Below the pieces are notes generated by a model that was not told the origin of the DNA, did not search any database, and worked only from the letters and a program-made list of their open reading frames with translations. Shown here one piece after another: positions 1 to 6,672 of a stretch of 21,284 nucleotides of DNA. Location: contig DHLV01000252.1 of the NCBI GenBank assembly GCA_002405445.1, positions 1 through 21,284 of the forward strand, read 5' to 3'. Numbering within the stretch: the first letter of the stretch is position 1; every line of letters starts with the position of its first letter. Source of the stretch: Flammeovirgaceae bacterium UBA4659. Its GTDB lineage: Bacteria > Bacteroidota > Bacteroidia > Cytophagales > Cyclobacteriaceae. Made by a program: the position numbers and the translations under genes.

Positions 1-87
1 CCGGCACGACCAGCTCCTGCTGAACTCCCCCAGGACCGGAAGGTAGCAAGGGTAGGCGGTTGTAGCGGTGCGATGTTGGTTTGCCAC
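1..87 (+). ncRNA. ffs: Signal recognition particle RNA (small bacterial type), 5' end cut by window
   Basis: This is the RNA scaffold that binds Ffh and directs ribosomes making membrane proteins to the translocon. The conserved domain IV is visible at about positions 30-56: an asymmetric loop and the GGAA tetraloop in the block CCGGAAGGTAGCAAGGG. The right arm ends in GGTTTGCC (78-85), whose pairing partner should lie just upstream of base 1, so only a few 5' bases are missing. A T-run (88-93) directly after the closing arm would act as the terminator. The plus strand follows from the direction of the tetraloop motif. Confidence 0.9.
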
Positions 88-146
88 TTTTTTGCCATAA
101 TACTTCACTTATTTCGCTTTGAAGCACTTATCTCCTTAGTCTTTGG

Positions 147-162
147 CGTCCCGATACGGACG
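147..162. repeat. Degenerate REP-like palindrome
   Basis: CGTCC and GGACG arms enclose a 6-base centre (CGATAC). It is a decayed version of the palindromes at 195-211, 708-724 and 762-777, and is the outer member of the pair beside the 3' end of the transposase pseudogene. Confidence 0.55.
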
Positions 163-194
163 AAATGGAGGTAGTTTTTTTGGGGATTTTATCC

Positions 195-211
195 CCGTCC
201 CGATGGGACGG
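195..211. repeat. REP-like palindrome, 3' side of RAYT
   Basis: Perfect 7-bp inverted repeat CCGTCCC/GGGACGG with a 3-base loop (GAT), 6 bases beyond the stop codon of the minus-strand transposase pseudogene. An overlapping hairpin (GGGGAT/ATCCCC, 182-196) shares its left edge, so the two foldings would compete. Confidence 0.75.
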
Positions 212-217
212 AATGTT

Positions 218-679
218 TCATTGGACAACCTTAAAAACATACCGATCATCGTGCGGGATCTCGAATTTTTCGAGCAATTCCTTGTATTCGTTCAAAAAAG
301 ATTTTTTGGAGTGGTGTTTCTTCTGATTCAGAATATAAGCGCAAACCCTGTTTACTTGGCTATGACTGTAGGAAAAAGCGCCATAGCCTTCTTGCCATTG
401 AAATTTACCTTTGACGAAGCCTTTCGTATTGATCCATTTGGAAGACTCGCCCTTCACCACCTGCATCAACTCTGACATCGATTGTATAGGATGCAAACCA
501 ACAAAAAGATGAACATGGTCTGGCATGCCATTAATCGCTCACATCTTGTGTTTGTGATTTTTTACAATACCTGTAATGTATTTGAATAGTTCCTCTTCCC
601 AAGAAGGTTGGATTAGGCCGACTCTATTTTGAACGGCAAACACAAATTGAATGTGCAACTGGGTATAGGTATTGGCCAT
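218..679 (-). pseudogene. REP-associated / IS200-like Y1 transposase, in-frame TGA
   Basis: Small HUH single-strand transposase (Transposase_17/Y1_Tnp family). These enzymes nick at hairpins, and RAYT members are thought to mobilise REP palindromes. Reading from the ATG at 679, the N-terminus MANTYTQLHIQFVFAVQNR is typical. The frame meets TGA at 541-539, just before AINGMPDHVHLFVGL, where relatives usually have Leu; the same frame then continues to the stop at 218. The downstream part keeps the HVH metal/nick motif and the YILNQKKHH segment that carries the catalytic Tyr. Length without the stop (about 153 codons) is normal, so this looks like a single recent nonsense change and not wholesale decay. 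Four REP-like palindromes flank it. Functional readthrough is possible but nothing in the sequence argues for it. Confidence 0.88.
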
Positions 680-707
680 AGAATGGCTACTTGATTTTAA
701 TAACGTT

Positions 708-724
708 CCGTCCCTACGGGACGG
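708..724. repeat. REP-like palindrome, 5' side of RAYT
   Basis: Perfect 7-bp inverted repeat CCGTCCC/GGGACGG with loop TAC, 28 bases upstream of the transposase start. Its flanks (TT before, G then TTAAAA after) resemble the reverse complement of the flanks of the 195-211 copy, so the two copies are inverted relative to each other. Confidence 0.75.
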
Positions 725-761
725 GTTAAAACTTCTGATCGCGTTCAATCTACAAATATTT

Positions 762-777
762 CGTCCCTAGCGGGACG
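762..777. repeat. REP-like palindrome, outer 5' copy
   Basis: Six-bp inverted repeat CGTCCC/GGGACG with a 4-base loop (TAGC), preceded by ATTT like the degenerate copy at 147-162 read on the other strand. With 708-724 it forms a doublet separated by 37 bases. Between 778 and 900 I see no further gene or clear signal. Confidence 0.7.
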
Positions 778-900
778 ATGCCAAAGCGTTCAATTTTCTG
801 TTGAGCCAATTTAAAAAAGACAATCACAGCCGAGAACAACCAAAAGGGTTTTTCCTTTAAAACCGTAAATTTTTTTCACTTGCTTACTATCACAATTGCG

Positions 901-1884
901 TTACGACTTGATCGCTCTTTCCACCATTTTTTTCGAACCGACATAAAACGGGGTGCGCTGGTGCAAATCTTTGGGTTTAATCTCCATTACCCTGCCTTTA
1001 CCATCTGACGCCATACCCCCTGCCTGTTCGGCAATAAACGATAATGCATTGCACTCATACATCAAACGTAGCTTTCCGTTCGGGTCTTTGGCCGTAGCCG
1101 GGTAAATGTAAATGCCACCCTTCAGCATATTGCGATGAAAATCTGCGACCAACGAGCCAATATACCGTGCGGTATAGTTGTTGTCTTTGCAGTATTGGAT
1201 ATACGACTTCACAGAATCTGAAAAAGAATTGGCAGAGCCCTCGTTGATGGAAAAAATCTTCCCATTCTCGGGCATCTTCATGTCGGGGTGCGAAAGCACA
1301 TACTCACCCAGCGTAGGCTCATAGGTAAATCCGTTTACGCCATGGCCTGTGGTATACACCAGCATGGTTGACGAACCATATAAAATATAACCCGCAGCAA
1401 CCTGTTCGTCTCCTGTTTGCAAGATGTCACTGTCATTGATCGGCTCACCTTCCTTTGTCTTTCTGCGGTAAATTGAAAAAATGGTTCCAATGGAAACGTT
1501 CACATCAATGTTAGAAGAACCATCCAGTGGGTCAATGGCGATGATGTACTTGCCATCGTTGGTCAAGTCTACGAACGACTCCGTCTCTTCGCTGATCAGT
1601 GCAGCTGCCTCCCCTCCTTTGGTAAGCGCCCGGGTAAATCGAATGTTGGCCAACACATCCAACTTTTGCTGTTGGTCACCTGCCGTGTTTTGCGACCCCA
1701 TGGCACCCATAATGTCAATCAATCCGGCCTTATTGATTTCACGGTTCACCACTTTACTGGCCAAGGCAATATCGCGTAGCAACTGCGACAACTCGCCACT
1801 GGCATATTGAAATTGATCTTGGTTGTTTTTGATAAATCGATCAAGGGCAGTACCGATGGGTAAGGCAATTCGCGAGGCTTCCAT
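901..1884 (-). CDS. fbp: Fructose-1,6-bisphosphatase class I
   Basis: Cytosolic gluconeogenic enzyme that hydrolyses fructose-1,6-bisphosphate to fructose-6-phosphate and phosphate with divalent metal. The 327-residue length fits the family. Visible motifs are the acidic metal site ISEE (97-100), the active-site block DPLDGSSN (118-125), the NEG segment (214-216) and the substrate-binding KLRLMYEC region (271-278). The family signature usually has Pro after YECN; here it is Ala (ECNALSF, 277-283), a mild departure. The ATG start at 1884 gives the expected N-terminus. The gene is divergent from aspartate kinase across 193 bases; a -7-like element for it lies at 1957-1964. I saw no convincing terminator downstream. 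Confidence 0.96.
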   Translation of the reverse strand: MEASRIALPIGTALDRFIKNNQDQFQYASGELSQLLRDIALASKVVNREINKAGLIDIMGAMGSQNTAGDQQQKLDVLANIRFTRALTKGGEAAALISEETESFVDLTNDGKYIIAIDPLDGSSNIDVNVSIGTIFSIYRRKTKEGEPINDSDILQTGDEQVAAGYILYGSSTMLVYTTGHGVNGFTYEPTLGEYVLSHPDMKMPENGKIFSINEGSANSFSDSVKSYIQYCKDNNYTARYIGSLVADFHRNMLKGGIYIYPATAKDPNGKLRLMYECNALSFIAEQAGGMASDGKGRVMEIKPKDLHQRTPFYVGSKKMVERAIKS

Positions 1885-1956
1885 GTAAGAATTTCAGATT
1901 TAAGATTACTAGTCTAAGATTTCTATGGTCTACTTCTGTGGTCCCTAATTCCATTG

Positions 1957-1964
1957 CAAATATA
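1957..1964 (-). promoter_or_regulatory. Candidate -7 element for fbp
   Basis: On the minus strand this reads TATATTTG, an exact match to the Bacteroidota TAnnTTTG element, 73 bases upstream of the fbp ATG. No TTG lies at the expected -33 distance, so the call rests on the -7 match and its position. Confidence 0.35.
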
Positions 1965-1976
1965 AATTGCAAACGA

Positions 1977-2008
1977 TTGAAATGAGTATATTAATAAAAT
2001 TAGCTTTG
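1977..2008 (+). promoter_or_regulatory. Candidate Bacteroidota promoter for aspartate kinase
   Basis: TTG at 1977-1979 and TAGCTTTG at 2001-2008 match the TTG / TAnnTTTG consensus with 21 bases between, inside the usual 17-23 range. Transcription would start near 2015, leaving a leader of about 60 bases before the ATG at 2078. This is the best-formed promoter in the window. Confidence 0.5.
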
Positions 2009-2077
2009 AAAATTCTTTATGCAATCTTTGTGGTTTTCTGACTTCTAAGTCCAAAAAACATAATACCAAAGCAGTAG

Positions 2078-3316
2078 ATGGACATCTTTAAGTATGGGGG
2101 CGCCTCGCTCCAATCGCCAGACCGAATCAAGCAGGTTGCCAACATTATTCAACAGCACAAGGAAAAAAAATTATTGGTGGTGGTGTCGGCCATGGGTAAA
2201 ACCACCAATGCCCTTGAGGAGGTAGTGGCATTGGCCATGGCCAAAAAAGATTTTAACACTGAATTGGGGGCGATCAAAAGTTATCATGTCAACCAAGCGA
2301 AAGCGCTAAACGTTTTACCCGAGGTTCAAACTGAGCTGTCAACTCACTTCGAAAAACTCAACAGGCTCGCCAACCAAATGGGCGAATACGATTTCATCTA
2401 CGACCAAGTCGTTGCGCTGGGCGAACTCATTTCGTCTGTCATTGTCGCAGCCTATCTCAAATCGGTTGGCCTACCCGCACAGTGGGCTGATGCGAGGCAA
2501 TATATCAAAACCAATAATGCGTACCGCGAAGCAAAAGTAAATTGGCGCGAAACCGAGAAACTGGCACAGCCGCTGCAACACCAAAAACTAACGGTTACGC
2601 AGGGATTTATTGGATCTACCCCTGACAATTTTACCACCACGCTGGGGCGCGATGGGTCAGACTTTACCGCAGGCATTTTTGGATTTTGCCTTAACGCGAA
2701 GTCGGTAACGATATGGAAGGATGTGCCCGGGGTAATGAGTGCCGACCCGAAAAGGAGAGCCAATGCCATAGTATTTGAAGAACTCCCCTACAAAGAAGCT
2801 GCTGAGATGACTTACTTTGGCGCCTCGGTTATTCATCCGAAAACGATAAAGCCATTGGCCAACCGGGGCATTCCACTCTATGTAAAAAGCTTCATCGAAC
2901 CTACCCTGCCCGGCACCAAAATATATGAATGCCGTGTGGCCAAACTGCCACCATTGATCGTGTATAAAGAGAACCAGTGCCTGATTTCGTGCAAGGTTAC
3001 TGACTATACATTTGTGGATGAACCTCAGTTGGCTGTCATCTTTAAAGCCATCAGCGACTACAACGTACGCATCAATTTGATGCAAAACTCAGCCATCTCA
3101 TTTTCGTTTTGTGTTGACTATCGCGAGCGTAAAATCATGAAATTGATTGAAGCCTTGGGGCAGCAGTTTGAAGTGTACTTCAACACCAACTTGACCCTGA
3201 TTACCGTTAAGAATTACGATTCAAAAACATCGGCCGAGTTTCGCGCCACGCCCGGGTTAATATTGGAGCAATCCTCGCGCTCAACGCTGCAGGTTTTGGT
3301 GAAGGGCAATGCTTAG
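2078..3316 (+). CDS. lysC: Aspartate kinase, monofunctional
   Basis: Phosphorylates L-aspartate with ATP, the first committed step to lysine/diaminopimelate, threonine and methionine. The 412-residue protein has an amino-acid kinase domain (about 1-275) and a C-terminal ACT-type regulatory region (about 296-385) that would mediate feedback control. Motifs: KYGGAS (5-10; usually KFGG(T/A)S), the ALGE segment (113-116), TLGRDGSDFT (188-197; many relatives have GRGGSD), and WKDVPGVMSADPK (213-225). There is no fused homoserine dehydrogenase. It starts at ATG 2078 behind a good promoter, divergent from fbp and convergent with the phosphatase gene. The family call is firm; which end product inhibits it cannot be read from sequence. 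The symbol lysC is used generically. Confidence 0.93.
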   Translation: MDIFKYGGASLQSPDRIKQVANIIQQHKEKKLLVVVSAMGKTTNALEEVVALAMAKKDFNTELGAIKSYHVNQAKALNVLPEVQTELSTHFEKLNRLANQMGEYDFIYDQVVALGELISSVIVAAYLKSVGLPAQWADARQYIKTNNAYREAKVNWRETEKLAQPLQHQKLTVTQGFIGSTPDNFTTTLGRDGSDFTAGIFGFCLNAKSVTIWKDVPGVMSADPKRRANAIVFEELPYKEAAEMTYFGASVIHPKTIKPLANRGIPLYVKSFIEPTLPGTKIYECRVAKLPPLIVYKENQCLISCKVTDYTFVDEPQLAVIFKAISDYNVRINLMQNSAISFSFCVDYRERKIMKLIEALGQQFEVYFNTNLTLITVKNYDSKTSAEFRATPGLILEQSSRSTLQVLVKGNA

Positions 3317-3351
3317 ATCCTTCGTTTATTAGAGGTAAAAAACAAGTTAAC

Positions 3352-3374
3352 CACTAAGGCACTCAGACACTAAG
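3352..3374. repeat. Imperfect 8-base tandem repeat (3 units)
   Basis: CACTAAGG, CACTCAGA and CACTAAG follow one another between the convergent aspartate kinase and phosphatase genes. The last unit supplies the phosphatase stop codon (CTA at 3370-3372, TAG on the minus strand). From memory, similar 'cactaaggcac' strings recur in Bacteroidota intergenic DNA; I cannot check that here. Confidence 0.4.
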
Positions 3375-3846
3375 TTTCATTGGACTTTTGCTTCACTAGC
3401 GAAGTCACTAACTGATCAACCGACCTATCCAAAATCTCAAATACCGCTTGAAAATCTGGCTCTGTGCCGTAATAAGGATCTGGCACATCTCCGCGGCCAT
3501 CTGGATCATAATCACGCATCAATTTGATTTTGTGCGCCTGCAAGTATGCCCCCGGCAGCCGTAAGATGTTTTGAAGGTTCGAGCCATCCATTGCTAAGAT
3601 TAAATCAAAATTTTCGAAATCATTGGGTGAAAGTTGTCTTCCTAAGTGATTTATTCCTACCCCGTTTTTTCGCGCATTCCTGATGGTGCGAGGGTCTGGC
3701 GTACCGCCAACGTGGTAATTGGCTGTGCCGCATGAGTCTGCGGAAAACGATTGGGCAAGGTTTTTATTTTGCAGCTTATGTTTAAAAATCGCTTCGGCCA
3801 AGGGCGAGCGGCAGATATTGCCGAGGCAGACAAAAAGAATTTTCAT
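3370..3846 (-). CDS. Low-molecular-weight protein-tyrosine phosphatase
   Basis: Cytosolic phosphatase of the LMW-PTP/arsenate-reductase-like fold. The P-loop CLGNICRS (7-14) contains the nucleophile Cys7 and Arg13 of the CX5R signature at the very N-terminus, as in the family, and the general acid is Asp123 in DPYYG (123-127). The length of 158 residues is normal. Such enzymes dephosphorylate tyrosine kinases of exopolysaccharide export or other phosphotyrosine proteins, but no polysaccharide cluster or BY-kinase is adjacent, so the substrate is open. It converges with aspartate kinase and appears to be a single-gene unit. No exact TAnnTTTG element was found upstream. Confidence 0.93.
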   Translation of the reverse strand: MKILFVCLGNICRSPLAEAIFKHKLQNKNLAQSFSADSCGTANYHVGGTPDPRTIRNARKNGVGINHLGRQLSPNDFENFDLILAMDGSNLQNILRLPGAYLQAHKIKLMRDYDPDGRGDVPDPYYGTEPDFQAVFEILDRSVDQLVTSLVKQKSNET

Positions 3847-4028
3847 AGAAAACGTAAAAATAGAGGTTAGAGCGTCTAAAAAGAAGTGATGTAAATCCTG
3901 AGTGGCAAACGGTCGTCCCTCCCTCAGAATTAATCCAGAACTTTTTTTTAAGTTAATGGTTACTTATCAGGTGCCCCACCAGATACATGCATGCATAGTA
4001 CATATTTTTATCCGCCTTTTGGTTAGAT
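3847..4028. other. Gene-poor stretch upstream of an orphan terminator
   Basis: Between the phosphatase start (3846) and the lipoprotein start (4192) lie about 345 bases without a convincing gene. Short open frames on the minus strand here have no recognisable content. The stretch holds a T-run (3942-3951) and the pair CTGAG/CTCAG (about 3899-3928), and it ends at a strong plus-strand hairpin terminator (4029-4066). I see no TAnnTTTG element that would drive a transcript into that terminator. Confidence 0.4.
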
Positions 4029-4066
4029 AAAGCCCCGTCAAACGAGATGGGGCTTTTCTTTTTTGG
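4029..4066 (+). terminator. Strong intrinsic terminator without an obvious upstream gene
   Basis: AAAGCCCC (4029-4036) pairs with GGGGCTTT (4049-4056); G-U, U-A and C-G pairs inside extend the stem to about 11 bp with a 6-base loop, followed by a T-rich run to 4064. The orientation is best for plus-strand transcripts. The nearest plus-strand gene upstream ends at 3316. Confidence 0.75.
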
Positions 4067-4135
4067 TGCCCAGAGAGTGGCGTAAAGCCGACAATTACGG
4101 GTGTATTTACGCAAGTTTTGGCAGATGGTATTTCG

Positions 4136-4143
4136 TATATTTG
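4136..4143 (+). promoter_or_regulatory. Candidate -7 element for the HExxH lipoprotein gene
   Basis: TATATTTG is an exact TAnnTTTG match 48 bases before the ATG at 4192. A TTG at 4118-4120 sits upstream but only 15 bases away, shorter than usual. The position between the terminator and the lipoprotein start supports it. Confidence 0.4.
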
Positions 4144-4191
4144 ACAGCTGTGCACAATTTTTTGCTAAGTTTAGACTCAAATATTAACAGG

Positions 4192-5748
4192 ATGAAGAAA
4201 CTGATAAGTCAATTATTTTTGTTGCTACTTTTAACAGCAATCGGCTGCGAGATAGATAACATCAACCCGCCCGATTTGAACAAGGGGCTTGCCAAAACAA
4301 AAATAACCTCGTTGACAAATGAGCCATATCTGAAAGACATCTTGGATAAGGCAGGCTTTAAAGAGGCTAAAAATGGAAGGACAAGTAGTTCAGGCATAAG
4401 CCTAAATACCGACTCTATATTGATGGCACTGCAGGCGGACAGTGTTTCCTATTCTTACACTTTCAAAATTGGGGGAGACTACAATAGTACTTCTTTCACA
4501 AACTTAGTATTCAAACGGGTAGTGGGCGGGGTCAAAGGGTTTTATATAAAGTATGAACCAGAAGCACCGTTATCTTTAGAACCTGCAAGATTTACTGGAA
4601 AAATATCTAGTTACGACTTAAGTTGGAGAGAAATAGTGAGTCAATACTTCAGGAATGGCATAACCACTGGGGGCTCGTTTATTGGGGGTAGAACACAACA
4701 ATGTTGGAATGCTGAGCTGGCAGAGGAGTGCCCCGAAAAAGGAAAGGACTCGCAGGCAACAGGTGTACCTCTGCCTTGCATCGGAAAGACAGTCGTGGTC
4801 GTTAAAATTGACTTTTCAGGTTGTTTCATAAGTGATTCAGCGGGCGCTACTGGTGGCAGTAATTTGCCAACCCAGTTTACTAGGTGGTCAGACGGTACTT
4901 TTGTCCCGTCAGAGTATTTTAATTTTAATAGTCGCGGTGGTGGGCCTAGCGGGCCGTCTCCTGGCTCAACCTGTACTGGCGGTGGTGGTGGTGCCGTTCT
5001 TGAAACTGGTGCTGATCCTAATTCATGCAGTGATGTTATTGCTGTATATCCACCAACAGATGAGGAATTACTCGACCTTCTGCTTAACAGCCTTTATAAA
5101 ATAAAGGTCGATACAAGCATTGTAAATAATCAAAAAGCAAATTGCATCTATACCAAGTTGGGTGGCAACCGAGTTTTTCAAGAGCTAATCAATGACTTTG
5201 ATAAAAGTTCAAGCTCTTTAAATCTAACTTTCGTTTTAGGCTCAACTCCACCTTATAATGGTTTAACTAGGTCGGCTCCTCCGTACAAAGATGTGACCAT
5301 CATTATAGACAAAGTAAAGTTAGAGGCAAGGCGCACTGTTGAAGTGGCAAGAACATTTCTTCATGAAGCCCTGCATGCGAAGATATTTGCGGACCTAAGC
5401 AAGGTTGGGGGTTATGAAAACCTAAATAAGGACAACTTCCCAGAACTTTTTGATGCGTATGTATTCTACAAAACCAACGGCCAAAAGGATGCACTCGATC
5501 GAGTCCATCACGAATACATAGCCAAAAAATACATTGACATTATTGCCGCAGGTCTTCAGCAGTTTGACACACGTAACGTAAACAACCCGGATTTAAACAT
5601 CGACCACTATAGAGCATTGGCCTGGGAGGGACTGACAGAAACTTACTTATGGGAGCATCTTATGACTCAAGAGCAAAAAGACAAAATAAAAATGGACAGG
5701 CAGTTTATCGTTTTGGATTGTCTTTGCACAGTAATCAGTTGTGAATAG
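4192..5748 (+). CDS. Lipoprotein with HExxH metallopeptidase-like motif, function unknown
   Basis: The ATG at 4192 begins a lipoprotein signal peptide (MKKLISQLFLLLLLTAIGC, lipobox Cys19); the open frame runs upstream to 4063, but that part overlaps the terminator and has no signal sequence. The mature part of the 518-residue protein has an N-terminal region I do not recognise (20-240), a Gly/Ser/Pro-rich linker (248-268), and a C-terminal domain (about 285-518) with HEALH at 391-395, the zinc-binding HExxH pattern. Acidic candidates for a further ligand lie in HHEYIAKKY (439-447) and AWEGLTETY (477-485). Many Cys residues (for example 171, 180, 196, 211, 261, 279, 510, 512, 517) suggest disulphides, consistent with export. 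Base composition is visibly AT-richer than the flanking metabolic genes. A secreted protein gene follows 37 bases downstream. Protease activity is inference from one motif. Confidence 0.8.
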   Translation: MKKLISQLFLLLLLTAIGCEIDNINPPDLNKGLAKTKITSLTNEPYLKDILDKAGFKEAKNGRTSSSGISLNTDSILMALQADSVSYSYTFKIGGDYNSTSFTNLVFKRVVGGVKGFYIKYEPEAPLSLEPARFTGKISSYDLSWREIVSQYFRNGITTGGSFIGGRTQQCWNAELAEECPEKGKDSQATGVPLPCIGKTVVVVKIDFSGCFISDSAGATGGSNLPTQFTRWSDGTFVPSEYFNFNSRGGGPSGPSPGSTCTGGGGGAVLETGADPNSCSDVIAVYPPTDEELLDLLLNSLYKIKVDTSIVNNQKANCIYTKLGGNRVFQELINDFDKSSSSLNLTFVLGSTPPYNGLTRSAPPYKDVTIIIDKVKLEARRTVEVARTFLHEALHAKIFADLSKVGGYENLNKDNFPELFDAYVFYKTNGQKDALDRVHHEYIAKKYIDIIAAGLQQFDTRNVNNPDLNIDHYRALAWEGLTETYLWEHLMTQEQKDKIKMDRQFIVLDCLCTVISCE

Positions 5749-5785
5749 AAATAGCCGGGGTTTCTAAAAATTTATAAGAAATAAG

Positions 5786-6382
5786 ATGAAAAGTTCGATT
5801 TTAGCAATTGTTTTGCTCAGTAGCTGGTTAATTTCAGAAGCGCAACTTTCAAAAGCGGACACGGTTCTTTATCTCCATTTTGATAAAGGCAAACTTTCGG
5901 TTGAGAAGAAATATAAACACGGAATTTTAAGGATTTATGAAAATGGCACGTTAAAAAAATACGAACGCTCTCGCGATGTTACTTCGGCAAAAGGTGAAAT
6001 AGCGCATCCGCCAGACACGTATATTTTTCATGGCATTAAATATAATGGAAGCATTGATGACTTCGAATTTACTGGGCTAACCTATGACGGGTACAATGGC
6101 AGAGAACCGATAGAAGTCGAAAAAGAATCACTGAGGGGGGTAAACGTGGTTAAAATAAGTAAGCTTGAGAAATTTCTACAGATTAATTATAGAGAAAGAA
6201 ATCCCAGAGAATACACACCGGAACTTAACGATGGTGTTCGAATAGAACCAGTACCGGTAGACCCAAATGGAGTTCTGTCGTACTGGAATAATTTAAAACA
6301 TATTTACATAATTGAGAAACACCCAAAAAACAGAAAGAAACTATTTATAACAGAGGTTCAAAGAGTAAAAACTATTGAATGA
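5786..6382 (+). CDS. Small secreted protein of unknown function
   Basis: A 198-residue protein with a clear Sec signal peptide (hydrophobic residues 5-16, likely cleavage after Ala19 in SEAQ). The mature region is hydrophilic, rich in Lys, Tyr and Glu, with beta-like stretches and no transmembrane segment or motif I know. It begins 37 bases after the HExxH lipoprotein with no terminator between, so co-transcription is likely, and it shares the AT-rich composition and exported location. A joint role (partner, substrate or inhibitor) is speculative. ATG start; no strong ribosome binding site, as is common in Bacteroidota. Confidence 0.75.
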   Translation: MKSSILAIVLLSSWLISEAQLSKADTVLYLHFDKGKLSVEKKYKHGILRIYENGTLKKYERSRDVTSAKGEIAHPPDTYIFHGIKYNGSIDDFEFTGLTYDGYNGREPIEVEKESLRGVNVVKISKLEKFLQINYRERNPREYTPELNDGVRIEPVPVDPNGVLSYWNNLKHIYIIEKHPKNRKKLFITEVQRVKTIE

Positions 6383-6672
6383 CTAAATTCATCTCTTGGC
6401 TCACAAAAATATGGTTGAGAAATCTGATGATAAAAAATCATACTATTTTACCAAGGTTAGGCTCGACATTACAATGGAGTAAAAAAAACTGTGCTTAACA
6501 TTGGCTTGCTTCAAGTGGGCGGGAGTGTGAGTCACCAAAGTGTGTAGTTCTCTATTATCTTTATCACGCGGGAGAGACTTAGGTTGTTAACTGTCCCCCT
6601 GCAGCAAGCCTCACTGTTAACTTCAAGCCCAACCAAAAATCTTTTCTTAGCTTTGGCAGCAAATCGTAACCC
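6383..6672. other. Non-coding stretch before crotonase
   Basis: About 290 bases with no convincing gene. A 23-codon open frame (6411-6482) has no recognisable content. GTTAAC occurs twice (6584-6589 and 6616-6621) around GTCCCCCTGCAG, and a -7-like element lies at 6648-6655. The AT-rich character of the preceding pocket fades within this stretch. Confidence 0.35.
6648..6655 (+). promoter_or_regulatory. Candidate -7 element for crotonase
   Basis: TAGCTTTG matches TAnnTTTG exactly, 17 bases before the ATG at 6673. No TTG lies at the proper -33 distance, and the implied leader is very short. Confidence 0.35.

Noticed and set aside
143..475. Plus-strand open frame over the transposase region
   Set aside because: It is antisense to the RAYT pseudogene, whose HUH motif and family features are clear on the minus strand.
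147..777. CRISPR array suggested by repeated CGTCCC/GGGACG motifs
   Set aside because: Only four short palindromes with unequal spacing around a transposase; no direct repeats with uniform spacers and no cas genes.
841..900. Terminator for fbp
   Set aside because: Weak AACC/GGTT pairing without a following U-run on the minus strand; not convincing.
3953..4180. Minus-strand open frames over the orphan terminator
   Set aside because: They run through the terminator hairpin and the promoter of the lipoprotein gene and show no recognisable protein content.
4063..4191. N-terminal extension of the HExxH lipoprotein to a TTG at 4063
   Set aside because: It would start inside the terminator T-tract, contains the promoter, and hides the obvious lipoprotein signal peptide that starts at 4192.
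6411..6482. Short open frame of 23 codons before crotonase
   Set aside because: Too short, no ribosome binding site, no conserved content seen.
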